Notes: generated by a model not told the origin, from the sequence alone. 64,000 bases of DNA from Brachynemurus nebulosus (GCA_035578155.1 JAPWDM010000046.1:333501-397500), one strand, 5' to 3'; positions 12,066 to 24,645 are shown, counted from the stretch's first letter. Program-made: numbers and translations.

Positions 12066-12684
12066 TATATACAGTTATATCAGGATTTTCCTTAGCATAT
12101 TAAATAAACGTTCCAGTTTCTCATGTTAAAACATGAGACTGACGATGAAGAACTGCTGCCGTCTTATACATTACTATAACTGATCCTCCTGAAGATAATG
12201 TTACATTAGCAATGGCGGAAATACATATCGAAAATAACGATGCCTCTTATTGTTAGTTTTACTGCAAAAATTAAAAAATTTTTGCAAAAATTAAACTCCA
12301 GATGATAAAAAATTAAAAGAAGATTGAAATTAAAATATGATAATAACATTATTATAGTTGAAAAACAAGGAAGCTTAACCATTATCTGCTTTATGGATAC
12401 TTATAATATGTATTGAAGAAAGACTGCTACGGTAGTAAAATGTCAAAGAAGAACGACGGCAACTACTGAATACCGATTTCGAATCATTACTCCGATGATT
12501 AAAATCATTCAAATTATTACTCTGAAGTGTTCAGCTTTAGCAGAAGAGCCCTCGCAACAATAATTAAAACAAGTTCTTTCAGCAAAAGATTTCGCGGTAA
12601 ACGCTCATTATAGGATAGTATAATAAAATAACTTTTCAGATCATTAAAACAAATTGTGTATTATATCTACAAGGGAAATCATGT
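12066..12684. other. Non-coding stretch, possibly decayed LINE remnant
   Basis: Lies just downstream of the LINE/MITE junction. No motif can be followed in any frame, so whether it still belongs to the interrupted LINE is unresolved. Confidence 0.35.
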
Positions 12685-13269
12685 AAAAAAAACGCCGTGA
12701 GCAGCGGGGCCCCATCACGGTAGTCGAATTTTCCCCTTCATCTTCGGTATTGAATGTCTACAAGCGAAATGTGATTGAAAGTCTACAACCGAATTGTCAT
12801 TTTGTTGGTTTCAAAACTGGTGAAGAGTGTTCGGCTGATCGAGGCTTTAAAAAAAGGTTTTAAGTATTTAAGGGCTGTATCTCAGTAAATTTCAATTTTG
12901 TGCCGAAAACAGGTAGCAGAAAAAAAGCCAACACAATTCGTACGAGGACATTCCTGCCCATGTTTATCCGCTAATTGCCTTTATGTTTTAGTTTTAAAAA
13001 TTAAAAAAGGACCTTAAATAGTAAACTGGAAGGCCTTTATAAAGATATTTTTTCTTTCCAAAAAAATCCAAAATTTCTATTTTATAAATACTAAAAATCC
13101 AAAATTCCTAATTTATAAATAAACAGTGACTTTAATAACATTTTTAAATTACTTAATATGTATGTATTTCATTTGTCATAAAAGTAAGTTCACTTTTTTT
13201 TAACTATTTTAAAATTACTATTCGCCTACTTGTATTTAGAATAAACATAATGCTTTTAAAACACATTTA

Positions 13270-14110
13270 ACAATAACATTCAATTCCGATGTAAAAATGG
13301 GAGAAGTGGGGGGAAAAGTGATGCGGATTCCCTACAAGGTACTAGCTGGATACTAACTGAATACACGTACAAAATTTCAGCCCTCTAGGTTTCCTTATGG
13401 AGTCTCTAGACGTGTTAGAAAACAAGCAAAAAAATTAAGGAAATATTGGCGTAAAAATCGTGGGGGTAAGGGTTAAAAGTTGAAACCTCCAAAAAACAGT
13501 GTCTGGCTATTAGCTTAACCTGTACACCAAATTTCAGCCCTCTAGGTTTATTTGGGGAGATTTTGACCCGAACGAAACTGTTAAAAAACAAGAAAAATCA
13601 TGTTCTTTTGGGTATAAAAATGGTGGGGGTAGGGGTTAAAAGTCGAGACCCCCAAAAGGCACCCCCTTGATACTAACTCAATCCGAATACAAAATTTCAG
13701 CCCTCTAGGTTTATTCGGGTGACCTGTGCGAGTGGTACAAACTTCGAAAACGTCGAAAATTCATGAAATTGTAGCTTAAAAATGAGGGGGGTGGGGGTAA
13801 AATATTAAAACCTCCAAAAAGCACAACCTAGGTACGAACTTTATCAACACACCAAATTTCAACCCTCTACGTTAATTCTGGGGGGCTGGGGGCCTGTTAG
13901 ATCCAGCGAAAATCGTTTTTCCCCCCTCTACTCCCACCATATCATCCTAGGAAGCTGAATTTTGGATATGTTGTAGATAATTGACCGAAACATTATTTAA
14001 AACCGGTTTGAAAAAGTTTTATTGCTTTTCCGCCCCCCACCACCCCCTTAAAGGTCGGGTCAGAAAAAAAATTTGCCCAAATTTTGACCGCACTTTGATA
14101 GTATGAGGTG
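13270..14110. repeat. ~160-bp tandem repeat in the left arm
   Basis: The phrase AATTTCAGCCCTCTAGGTTT recurs near 13372, 13530, 13692 and 13851, each followed by a GTGGGGGTAAGGGTTAAAAG-like segment. The mirror array lies at about 19480-20020 in the right arm. Confidence 0.75.
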
Positions 14111-14190
14111 CCTCGAAAATGAGCCCCATTTACCAAATTTCATCTCTTAACTTCCATAGGGGGGCCCTACACAAATTAAAAGGTGGCGGG

Positions 14191-14194
<4 letters not shown>

Positions 14195-14265
<71 letters not shown>
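14195..14265. repeat. (TA)n microsatellite, left arm
   Basis: Matches the tract at 19067-19157 in the right arm. Confidence 0.95.
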
Positions 14266-14269
<4 letters not shown>

Positions 14270-14414
14270 CATTTTTTTTTCTACATATTCGTGTTCTACG
14301 GGTCCGAAAACGGATAGCGCCCCTACTCTCGCCTCTCGCAGCTCTTATCGTATAGACTGTATAAGTCTAATTTTTCGGAGAAAATTCGACTAAAAATGTA
14401 TCAACTCTACTTCG

Positions 14415-14757
14415 ATGGTGGCGTAAAAAAGAGTACATATTACGCAGAATATTACTTTTCCAATTTTTTAAGTTGCGATATTTCATGAAAGATAGATCTT
14501 AGGACAAAAAGTATTGAGAACTTTTTTGTAGAGAATTGCATAACCTACAAAATCTAGCTAAACTATTTTTACCATAAATCTTACCATTTACAAGATATTT
14601 ACGAAAAACTTATTTTCTTGACCTTTGACCTTGAATAAAATTTTTAGCACAAGTGGGATCGATGGGGAGTTTTGACATTTTGTTTATAATGGTGTAGGCA
14701 AGGTCTGTACCAATTTTCAGCTCTATGCGAATTTTTCTGAAGTTTCAACTTTTTTTC
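14415..14757. repeat. Dispersed repeat, copy 2
   Basis: Reverse-complement relative of 515-850. It lies between the foldback arm and the Jockey pseudogene. Confidence 0.7.
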
Positions 14758-14764
14758 GTTTATT

Positions 14765-16090
14765 TTGACTAGGCTACAAGGAGTGGGGCGACAACGTTGG
14801 GGTGGAGATATCGAACGATAAGACGGTAATAATGTTGCATAAAGGCAAACTGTCTCCTAATTTTTAATCCCATTTTAAGGCTAAAATATTTCCCTACTGT
14901 TTGGAAATTAGCACAAATCATCTTAATACAAAAACCGGGAAAGCCAGTAAATGAGGTGACATCGTACAGACCAATCAGTTTACTCCCTGTTTTATCCAAA
15001 ATGTTCGAAAAATTATTTCTCAGAAGGCTACATCGAGTCCTCGATGACCTTAAAATTATTCCAGATCATCAGTTTGGTTTTCACGCAAAACATTCAACCA
15101 TCGAATAAGTTCATCATGTAGTCAACAGGATCAACCGTTCTTTTCAAGAAAAAAAATATTGCACAGCAGCTTTTCGCGACGTGAGTCGAGCATTTGACCA
15201 AGTATGGCATACTGGTTTATTATATAAATTAAGGAAAAATATTCCTGAATCATTTTACTTAATACTGAAATCTTATTTGTCAGATCGTTACTTTCATGTA
15301 AAATTTGAGAGTGACATATCAGAAATGTTTCTAGTTCGTTCCGGTGTACCACAAGGTAGTGTTCTAGGGTCTGTTCTTTATCTTATATATACTGAAGATC
15401 TACCGGTTGATGAAGAAAATACTACTGCAACATTTACTGATAATACTGCCATACTAGCTACTGATGAAGATTGCCTTGAATGGTGTATTTGAGCAAATGA
15501 AACGAAATCAGTGCAAGTTACATTTACTATGAGAAAAGGAACCTGGCCTGCAGTTAGTTTGAATGGTGTGGTGTTACCATTAGTTACTGAAGCTAAATAC
15601 CTAGGTATGCATCTAGATAGAAAACTAACATAGCGTAAGCATATTTGGACTAAACGTAAGCAACTAAGCGTTAAGTTTTATAAGTACTATTGGCTTCTAG
15701 GTCGTAAATAAAAATTGTTTTAAGAAACAAAGTGCTAGTTTATAAAAGTATTATCAAACCAGTATGGACCTATGGTATTCAACTTTGAGGTGCTGCTAGT
15801 GTTAGCAATATTGAGATATTGCCACGTTTTTAATCTAAAGTGCTACGACCCATTAGTGCTTCCTCATAGTACGTGCGTAACGATGACATACATCGCAGTC
15901 TTCAAGTGCCCACAGTGCGTGAGGAAATAGTACAATACAGTGATAAATACATTCATCGCCTAGAAAGTCGCCCTAATGTGCGTGCCCTTAACCTACTTGG
16001 CAATAGTGACTCTTTTAGACTCAATAGACAGAAAATTTTAGAATTAAGATATCGATTTATTTACGTTTTAATGAATAGTATATATTATAT
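14765..16090 (+). pseudogene. Jockey-clade LINE, 5'-truncated ORF2 pseudogene
   Basis: The RT domain is legible through several stops. LIQKPGKP and SYRPISLLPVLSKMFEKL come first, then DHQFGFHAKHSTIE, then VSRAFDQVWHTGLLYKL, then SGVPQGSVLGSVLYLIY. The catalytic F-A-D-D appears as FTDN, so it is inactive. A thumb-like KYLGMHLDRKLT follows, and a C-terminal YVRNDDIHRSLQVPTVREEI with KYIHRLESRPN, which is typical of the Jockey/BS group. Stops occur near 15106, 15490 and 15631. There is no endonuclease domain upstream. The element sits between the arms of the 8-kb foldback, so it was inserted there or was captured by it. Confidence 0.85.
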
Positions 16091-16359
16091 TTAGTATATA
16101 ATTTATTTTGAGTGATTACCAGTGGGTAATCACCATTCCCGTTTTGTTCTATCATCGCTCGATTTATAGTTCTATTTAGAACTGATATTCGATAAACGAG
16201 GATGTTAAAAAAAAACCTTATTTCTTGATAGGAAGATAAGAAATGAGAGGTGTTGTTTTTTTTTTGCTCGTCACTTATTTTTTGATAGGAATAAGGAAAA
16301 AAGTGAGAAAGTGAGAAATTTATTAAGAAATTTTTTAAAAATTTTTGTTTTACGAAAAA

Positions 16360-16432
16360 GCAGGGGCGGCACCCTATTTCACAGTGTCTCGGGCGGCACT
16401 TAGGGTAAATACGTCCCTGCATACACCAAGAC
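16360..16432. repeat. Possible hAT-type terminal fragment
   Basis: CAGGGGCGGCACCCT at the left and the complement of CAGGGACGTATTTACCCT at the right form a short inverted pair only ~70 bp apart. There is no matching 8-bp duplication. It may be an internally collapsed element; weak. Confidence 0.3.
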
Positions 16433-16448
16433 AATTCTGTTAATCTTA

Positions 16449-17945
16449 CAAGTACCAATCGCCAATCTTTTCGAAACTTCGCTGGTATGTAGAATAGGCA
16501 AAAATAAGGGACCCGTATTTTTTTTCTCGACCAAGGCTTATGTTCATGCGGTGAAACCAGCCCCTAAAGTATGAGGTTTAAATCATATTTCTTAAGATAT
16601 CTTGAAAAATATAAGAAACAGAGGAAAACTTAGATTGACGAAATGTTCCTCTTTAGAAGACCTATTCACCTGTATAGATTAAATCAGGGTCGGGTTTACA
16701 AGAAGGGCTGGAGGGGCGAAAATGGGGGTAAATTTTCTTGTACAGCCTAAGTGGTTCAGTGTATCAAATTTTTACCATTATAAATAAAAAGAGTATCAAA
16801 AAATGATGGATACGTGTTTTTGCGTTTTTCGGAGATATATGTAGTATTCAAGACATAAGGAAGAAAAAAATAGGATATTATATTGCATTATTATTGATTG
16901 CAAATAACATAAAAACCCCCATACTCGAACGCGATTCAATACTCGAACAGTTTTGATATTTATCGGTTTCTTTCAGAAATAACTTCGTTAATATATAAAA
17001 TATAAAAACTGTTCAAGTATTAAATCGCGTTCAAGTATAAGAGGTTTTACCCTACCTTCTATATTTTTTAAATTTTATGTTTATTTCATCATGAAAATGT
17101 AAATTTTTCTTTCCGATAATGATTCGTGTATTATTCAGTACTTACTTAATTGGCAATTCAGTCATGTGTATATTTGGTTACTCCTTTTTACATTTTTTAC
17201 ACCTATTTCTGCGAAAGTTGTCTGATCTGCCCGTGTTAATGAATACTCGACCAGAAGCAGTAATCTCTTCGGTTTACTGTGCAGATGCTTTGTAATAAAT
17301 TTTGTGATTTGGGAAATGGGGTTGACACCTACCAAACATACAAAAAGAATAAGAAAAGTAGTTTGAATGTTGAGAGAGGCATAAACCGTGTTTATTTGGT
17401 TAAAAAAGAATTTGTAAGATGATAAACGTAGTTGATTTGTTGAACGGAAGAGATTACTGCTTCTTGTCGAACATTCACTAACACTTGCAGACCAGAACTT
17501 TGGCAGAAACGGGTGTAAAAAATAATAGAATAGGAGTAATCAAATATACACATGACTAAATTACCAATTAAGTAAGTACTGAAAAATACATGAATCATTA
17601 TCGGAAAGTAAAAATTTACATTTTCATGATGAAATAAACATAAAATTAAAAAAATACCGAAAGTATTTGCAATCAATAATAATGCAATATAATCTATCCA
17701 ATTTTTTCTTCCTTATATGTCTTAAATACCACACATATTTCGGAAAAACAGAAAAACACGAATCCTTTATTTTTTGGTGCTCTTTTTATTTATGATGGTA
17801 AATATTTGATTTTCACCCCTTCAGCCCCCCTGATGAACCCGACCCTCGTTTAACATATACGTGTAAATAGGTCTTTCAAGGAGTAATATTTCGTCAATTT
17901 AAAGTTTTCCTCTATCTCCTATAGTTTTCGAGATATCTTAAGGGT
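16449..17945. mobile_element. Palindromic CAAG-end element, copy A (right end lost)
   Basis: Long imperfect palindrome related to those at 26147 and 53737. Shared landmarks, in order, are AAGGGACCCGTATTTTTTTT, GGGGTGAAA-type sequence, a GATATCTCGAAAA-like segment and a CATCATGAAAATGTAAATTT core. The arms fold back around ~17340. The left end is CAAGTACC preceded by TTA, matching the TNA target pattern of the other copies. The right end stops short at the GAGATATCTTA segment. A TA-flanked MITE (16912-17047) interrupts the left arm. No coding capacity. Confidence 0.7.
16912..17047. mobile_element. Tc1/mariner-type MITE, family M1 copy 1
   Basis: 136-bp palindrome: AAAACCCCCATACTCGAACG at the left, and an inverted GTTCAAGTATAAGAGGTTTT end. 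TA dinucleotides flank both sides (TA target duplication). A second copy is at 56401-56535. It is inserted inside a palindromic element. Confidence 0.8.
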
Positions 17946-18229
17946 ATACATTACCCACGAAAAAAACATCAAAAATAGGCGATTTTACTTTTCTATTTTC
18001 TCGGCGTAGAATTAACGTATGAACTTCAAATTTCATAAAATTTTGTTTTCAACAACTTTCCTTAGAAATGGTTTTTTTCATTGGCTTTTTTTGCTATTAT
18101 TCATAAATGCTAATATATATCCCTTGTATGTCAATCCCTTATCAGACACTAACTTCCATTCCTCTCCCTCAGCAAATTTCAGAATATAAAAACGGTACGA
18201 CGGTACGGGAAAGTCCTACAACTACGTTG

Positions 18230-18480
18230 TCAACTCCAATCAATCATTTTCTAAACACTTTCCGTACCCTGGTGTAAGTGAAATTTTTTTTAACATTTCC
18301 TCTGAACCTTTAAAATCAACAATGTTTCCTTCGCAAGTAATAAAACTTTTCGTTGTTATTACTGATTTTAATATACTTGTGGATAAATTATTTCTGTGAT
18401 CAGTTTTGATATTTTTCAAACTACTGAATACGCGTTCTACAGAAATATTTTAAAATGACAGTATTAGTAGAAAATTTGTA
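18230..18480 (-). pseudogene. hAT transposase C-terminal dimerisation domain remnant
   Basis: The minus-strand frame reads NISVERVFSSLKNIKTDHRN followed by NLSTSILKS. hAT transposases end with a dimerisation (hATC) domain whose hallmark is a P/S-x-V/S-ER-x-FS motif and then T-D-x-R-N/S-x-L/M. This match is clear, but a stop lies just upstream of NISVE. Nothing of the DDE catalytic core is legible nearby. It is a short relic within the spacer of the 8-kb foldback, probably unrelated to it. Confidence 0.7.
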
Positions 18481-18943
18481 ACATTTTTTTTAAATTTCTG
18501 GAAATTTCTTCGTTTAGTGTTTATTTATTGTGATTACCTGAATCAGTAATAACCACAAAACTCTGCTTTGCGCAACCACCTCTGCTATGCGCAGACGATC
18601 TAGTATGAATTTGAAATAATGAAATGGCTAACATAGGTTGCTTTTTAAAAAAAAAACCTCTCTATTGAAAGATTTACTAAATAGGTTTGCTCTTTAAAAT
18701 ATTATGGAAAAGCTATTTTTATGAATGTCTTAATTTATTTTTTCTACAATCATAGTAGAAAGACGGCCTTTACGCTCCGTGAAGCAAGCAAAAGACAGAT
18801 GACTGTCGAACACTGTTACTTTTCGCTTTAAAGCGGTAAAGTAATATTTTGTCACTCGCTAAACATACATTTAATTACAAATCGGGTCGGTGTTGTTTGT
18901 ACTTTCTATGGCAACAAATAAACAGATTCTAAATTTCATATTA
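18481..18943. other. Non-coding stretch next to the hAT remnant
   Basis: Contains a small imperfect CTCTGCTTTGCGCA/CTCTGCTATGCGCA duplication near 18570. No readable domain. It could be the decayed upstream part of the hAT gene. Confidence 0.35.
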
Positions 18944-19064
18944 TTAGTCGAATTTTTCCTTGAAAAAATTAGACCTATACAGTCTATACGACCAGAACGG
19001 CGAGAAGCGAGAGTAGGGGCGCTATCCATTTTCGGATAGAACACGAATATGTAGAAAAAAAAAG

Positions 19065-19066
<2 letters not shown>

Positions 19067-19157
<91 letters not shown>
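19067..19157. repeat. (TA)n microsatellite, right arm
   Basis: About 45 TA units, mirror of the left-arm tract. Confidence 0.95.
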
Positions 19158-19161
<4 letters not shown>

Positions 19162-20709
19162 CCTGCTACCTTTTAATATGTGTAGGGCCCCCCTATGGAA
19201 GTTAAGAGCTCAAATTTGGTAAATGGTGCTCATTCCGATGCACAACAATACTATCAAAGTGGAGTCAAATTTTGGGGAAATTTTGGATCTGACCCAACCT
19301 TTAAGCAAGTGGTGGGGGGCGGCAAAACAATAAAACTTTTCCAAACCGGTCGGAAATAATGTTTCGGTCAATTATCTACAACATATCAGCTTCCTAGGAT
19401 GACTTGGAGGGAGTAGAGGGGGAAAAAAGAATTTTGGCTGGATCTAACACGCCCACAGCCCCCCAGAATTAACGTAGAGTGTTGAAATTGGTGTGTCGAT
19501 AAAGTTCGTACCTAGGTTGTAATTTTTGGAGGTTTTAATATTTTACCTCCACCCCCTCATTTTTAAGCTGCAATTTCATGCTTTTTCGACGTTTTCGAAG
19601 TTTGTACCACTCGCACAGGTCACCCAAATAAACCTAGAGGGCTGAAATTTTGTATTCGGATTGAGTTAGTATCAAGGGGGTGCCTTTTGGGGGTCTCGAC
19701 TTTTAACTCCCACCCCCACCATTTTTATACCAAAAAGAACATGATTTTTCTTGTTTTTTAACAGTTTCGTTCGGGTCAAAATCTCCCCACATAAACCTAG
19801 AGGGCTGAAATTTTATGTACAGGTTAAGCTAATAGCCAGACAGTTTTCTGGAGGTTTCAACTTTTAACCTTTACCCCCACGATTTTTACGCCAATATTTC
19901 CCTAATTTTTTTGCTTGTTTTCTAACACGTCTAGAGACTCTCTAAGGAAACCTAGAGAGCTGAAATTTTGTACGTGTATTCAGTTAGTATCCAGCTAGTA
20001 CCTTTTAGGGAGTTCACATTACTTTTCCCCCCACTTCTCCCATTTTTACATCGGAATTGAATGCTATTGTTAAATGTGTTTTAAATGCATTATTTTTATT
20101 CTAAATACAAGTAGGCGAATAGTAACTTTAAAAAATTAAAAAAAGTGAACTTACTTTTATGACAAATGAAATACATACATATTAAGTAATTTAAAAATGT
20201 TATTAAAGTCACTGTTTATTTATAAATTAGGAATTTTGGATTTTTATTATTTAGAAAATAGAAATTTTGGATTTTTTTGGAAAGAAAAAATATATTCATA
20301 AAAGCCTTCCAGTTTACTATTTAAGTTCCTTTTTTAATATTTAAAAATAAAACACAAAGGCAATTGGCGGATAAGCATGGGTAGGAATGCCCTCGTACGA
20401 ATTGTGTTGGCTTTTTCCCTGCTAACAGCTATCGGCACAAAATTGAAATTTACTGAGATTCAGCTCTTAAAAACTTAAAACCTTTTTTTAAAGCCCGAAT
20501 CAACCGGACACTCATCATCAGTTTCGAAACCACCAAAATGACAAATCGCTTGTGGACTTTCAATTACATTTCACTTGTAGACATTCAATACCGAAGATGA
20601 AAGGAAAAATTCGACTTCCGTGATGGGGCTCCGCTGCTCACGGCGTTTTTTTTATTTGTTGACAAGTGAAATATAAAGTTTTATATTAAATTTCAAAATA
20701 ATACCTAGA

Positions 20710-21005
20710 ATAATATTAATTAATAAAATAGTTAATTAAAAAAATAAAAAAAACCGACTACGTAAAAAGTAAACTAAAACGTTGAAAACAAGATGAAAGA
20801 GAGAAAAAGAAAAATAAATAAAAAACTAAAGCAGTCGGAGGCATCAAACATTTCTGTTTTATTTAGTAGAATATGTATGCTTCCGACTGCTTTAGTTTTT
20901 TTGTTCATTTTTCTTTTTCTCTCTTTTATCTTGTTTTCACCGTTTTAGTTTACTTTTTACGCAGTCGGGTTTTTTTATTTTTTTAATTAACTATTTTATT
21001 TAGGT
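20710..21005. repeat. Foldback MITE, family M2 copy 1
   Basis: Two ~125-150 bp arms around ~20872 pair almost perfectly. AACCGACTACGTAAAAAGTA at the left meets the complement of AACCCGACTGCGTAAAAAGT at the right, and ACTAAAGCAGTCGGA lies near the loop. A diverged relative lies at 43310-43575. Confidence 0.75.
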
Positions 21006-21199
21006 CTTTTTAGTGTTATTTAATTATTTAGAAGAAAAAGTATATAGGTACGCATACAAAATTACAGCAGCTGGTAGCCAAAATTACCACGAATTTGACA
21101 AAAAAAAAAAATAGTTGTTTTTGTCCGTGACTTCCTCCGCGTCAACTCGTTGTAGATTGACTAGTACACACTATGTCCCACCTACCCAGACGAATTCGT

Positions 21200-22470
21200 A
21201 GAGCAAAATTAGCTTTCATATAAATTTTCATCCCTTATTTTGCCGCCTTAGGGGATGAATTTTCAAACAGCTACTCTTCGTGCTCACTTACGTTACTAAA
21301 GAAATCTGTACAAAATTTCACGTTCTCAAATTCAACGATTTTTTATATAATTTTTCATCCCCTATTTTACTCCCCTGAGGACAGATTTTCAAAAATCCCT
21401 TCTTAGTACTCACCTATGTTATTATAAGAAACCTCTGTGTGAAATTTCACATTTCTAGGCTTAACAGTTTTCTATTTAAATTTTCATTCCCTATTTGAAC
21501 CCGTTAAGGGACGAATTTGCAAAAATTCACTATTGGTGTTTGCTAAGTTACTAAAAAAACCTTTGTGCAAAATTTTACGTTAATAAACCCAACGGATTTC
21601 TGTATAAATTTTCATCCCTTATTTTAACCCCTTAGGAAGCTAAATTCTAAAAATCCACTCTTAGTGCTTGCATGCGTCATCAAAGGAAAATTTGTACAAA
21701 ATTTTATGTTTCTAAACCCAGCGGTTTCCTATATAAGTTTTCATCCCCCTATTTTACACCCTTAATGTGTAAATTCTCACAAAAATTCTCCCTCTCAATA
21801 CTCATCTACATTACTAAAGGATCCCTGTAGCCCTGTGCAAAATTTTATCTTTCATAAATTTTCATCCCCTAATTTATACCCTTAGGGGATGAATTTCCAA
21901 AAATCTTTTCTTGGTGTTCCCCTACGTTACATAAGGAACTCGTCAGCAAAATTTCACATTCCTGGACCCAACAGTTTGCTATATAAATTTTTCATCCGCT
22001 ATTTAGGGGATGAATTTTGAAATTTCATGTAGCCTATAGCACTCCCCAGATTAAGACGAATCCAGCGACACCTTCTTTACCAAAATCCGTCAAGCCGTTT
22101 AGGCTGTAGACTGCGCCACAGAAACAGACATAATCAAAGGATACATACATACTTTCAAAGCACATTACCCTCCTTCTGATGCAGTCAGGTAAAAAATATA
22201 TAGGTATAAGAGATTACATTGGCTGACAGCCTAAATTACCACGAATTTAATATTAATATTTTTTTATACTAGCTCTAATATAACAGGTTTTGCCTACGAC
22301 TTCATCCGCGTAGAGTTATTGAAAGTTGAGTAAATGATTTCGTACACTTGCTATATCGTCATCGACTCCACACGGATGATTTCATCAACAAAAGCTAGTT
22401 TCCATATAAATTTTCAACCATTGTCCTACCGCTTTAGGGTATGAAATTTTAATCCTTTCCAATCTTTTTT
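21200..22470. repeat. ~125-bp minisatellite, first block
   Basis: At least seven copies of a unit with AAATTTTCATCCCCTATTTT, then CCTTAGGGGATGAATTTTC, then CTCACCTACGTTACTAAAG and AAAATTTCACGTTTCTA. The end of the block carries AAATCCGTCAAGCCGTTTAG. The same unit resumes at 24360, so a ~1.9-kb block was inserted into the array. Confidence 0.8.
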
Positions 22471-22753
22471 TTGGCTAAGGTGTTGCCACCAGGTCTGAAT
22501 TAAATTTAATCTGACATACATCCATCTCACTTCGACACTACCATGCCACCTATCCTTCAATATTGAATTTGGAATTATTAAATCAATAAAATTATAAAGT
22601 GTCATCTATTAAATATCAAAATAAAATATTTCTATTTTACAAAATTCTAAATACAGAAGAAATTGATTTACATAAATATAATTACTATATAATTATTTAA
22701 TCAAAATTTATATTTCTCATGTTTACACAAAAAAAAATCATGCGATTATATAA

Positions 22754-24161
22754 AGCCTCTTACGATTAGCCAACACAAAATTAAAAAAAAAGTTAAAATT
22801 TTAACTTTTCTTCTATGCCAATCGTTTGTGAATTGTTTGTGAATGTTTGTGACACTTTTAAATTTGTTTGTGACTAATTAGTTTATTAGTTATTAATTTG
22901 TTAATTATGAGCTTACGATTAGCCAACACTTTTTAAAAATTGATTGTAATATAGGCTTCCAGGTACTCAATCGATCGGAAATTGTTTGTGAATTCTAAAT
23001 ATGTTCATAAAAACGTTTGTGACGGCGTAGTTTTTAAAAAAAAAAATAGAATATTTTGCTCAAATTTACAGTTTAGGGTTGGGCGAAGGGTGATAATAAT
23101 CGACGTTTCGACTATCGATGTTTTTTTGAAAAAACATCGATTTTTTTGGTTGATTTTTTTTAAAGTCGAAACATCGATGGTTGACGAAATTTACTGAACC
23201 ATCGACATCGTCGAGCCGGCCGGAAGTAAATTAATTTTTTGTTTCATTTCATTTTGTTTCAGTTTTCATTACTAAAATCAATATTATGTTAATTATTTAA
23301 ATAAAGAAAATTTTGAATTATTGCTATTGTATGTCTGTTTTAACCTCGTCACTACCGATGTACAATAATATATTGTACATCAAATTTAGGTTATGTTAAC
23401 ATGATTTTTTAATTGAGAAATAATTAAAAATTTTATATCATTTAAATTTACTAAACAACGCTTATTTAAAGACGTAAGATTAAAAAATTTAGTTACAATA
23501 AACGCTTGTTTAAATTTTTGTCCAGTATGCTGGACAAAAGTATACCCATTGACATAAAAAATTTTTAAAAATCAGTAGCGAAGAAGTTAAATATAATATT
23601 TTCAAATTTTCGTGCTCGTTTTCAACATCGATGCCAAAGGTCGATGTTTCGATATAATTAACATGGATGCGATGGTTCGATGGCAAAAAATTAAAAAAAT
23701 CGATAGTCCGATGTCGATGTTTTTTACCGACATCGACCATCCCGCCCATCCCTAGTGAGTATACTCCCAACATAATAAAAAATAAACGTCTTGCATTGCC
23801 ACTACAAGATTACTTATGGTTACACTAGAGGGCATTAATGTGTATGTGTAGGAAAAGTTATATTTATTTTTCATTTTCTTTTGGAAAAGAAGCGTTCACA
23901 AACGTTTTTATGAACATATTTAGAATTCACAAACAATTTCCGATCGACTGAGTACCTGGAAGATTATATTACAATCAATTTTTAAAAAGTGTTGGCTAAT
24001 CGTAAGTTTATAATTAACAAATTAATAACTACTAAACTAATTAGTCACAAACAAATTTAAAAGTGTCACAAACATTCACAAACGATTCACAAACGATTGG
24101 CATAGAAGAAAAGTTTTAATTTTAACCTTTTGAATTTTGTGTTGGCTAATCGTAAGAGGGT
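22754..24161. mobile_element. 1.4-kb element with ~280-bp inverted ends and a 9-bp target duplication (Mutator-like?)
   Basis: The arms start AGCCTCTTACGATTAGCC at the left and end with the complement of ACCCTCTTACGATTAGCC. They extend inward to an AAACGTTTGTGA segment near 23020 and 23890. A perfect 9-bp duplication, ATTATATAA, flanks it (22745-22753 and 24162-24170). Each arm holds a second internal CTTACGATTAGCCAACAC. Long arms plus a 9-bp TSD fit Mutator-like elements, but AT-rich target choice could mislead and no transposase is present. Confidence 0.65.
23074..23754. repeat. hAT-like nested element within the 1.4-kb element
   Basis: TAGGGTTGGGCGAAGGG at the left pairs with the complement of TAGGGATGGGCGGGATGG at the right. 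Both are followed by CATCGAT-rich subterminal sequence (ATCGATGTTTCGA type). This architecture is familiar in hAT MITEs. I found no convincing 8-bp duplication. Confidence 0.45.
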
Positions 24162-24359
24162 ATTATATAACATGTATACAACATGCAATCTAATGGCTAA
24201 ACATGAAACTAACTCAAAATAGATCGGCAATATAGATTCCAGGGAATAATAAAACTAATAAAGGAAAGAAAACGATCAAAACGATGTCGGACGTGTTCCG
24301 ACAAAGGATAGGAACAGGAAAAAGACAATGTCGGAAGACGCCCGACACATGATTGGAAA

Positions 24360-24645
24360 GGGTTAAAAATCTGCACTTGGTACTCGCTTACGTTACAAAA
24401 AACCCCTGTACAGAATTTCACGTTTCTAGACTCAATGATTTTCTATATAAATTTTCATCCCCTATTTTATATCCTTACGGAATAAATTTCCAAAAATGCC
24501 TTCTTAGAGCTCACCTACGATACATAAGGAAATCCTGTGCAAAATTTCACATTTCTGGGCCCAGTAGGTTTTTTAAATAAATTTTAACCCCCTATTTTAT
24601 CCTGTTAGGGGATGAATTTCCAAAACTCCTTATTGGTGCTCGCCT
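24360..24645. repeat. ~125-bp minisatellite, second block
   Basis: About two and a half more copies of the unit at 21200-22470, in the same orientation. Confidence 0.75.

Larger units (their letters stand above)
12685..20653. mobile_element. 8-kb foldback element with 1.7-kb inverted arms
   Basis: The left arm (12685-14395) and right arm (18944-20653) are inverted copies along their full length. They start A8-CGCCGTGAGCAGCGG and end inside GAAAATTCGAC. Each arm contains a ~160-bp tandem repeat and a (TA)n tract. The central 4.5 kb is a collection of other insertions rather than element genes. No target duplication is clear. Long repetitive arms match the foldback class of DNA transposon; superfamily unknown. 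Confidence 0.65.

Noticed and set aside
16057..16458. 133-codon minus-strand open frame
   Set aside because: Crosses the Jockey 3' end, AT-rich filler and a possible hAT fragment; composition and junctions argue against a gene.
20738..20985. Hairpin at 20.7-21.0 kb as a transcription terminator or structured RNA
   Set aside because: The arms are long and a diverged relative occurs at 43310, so a foldback MITE explains it better.
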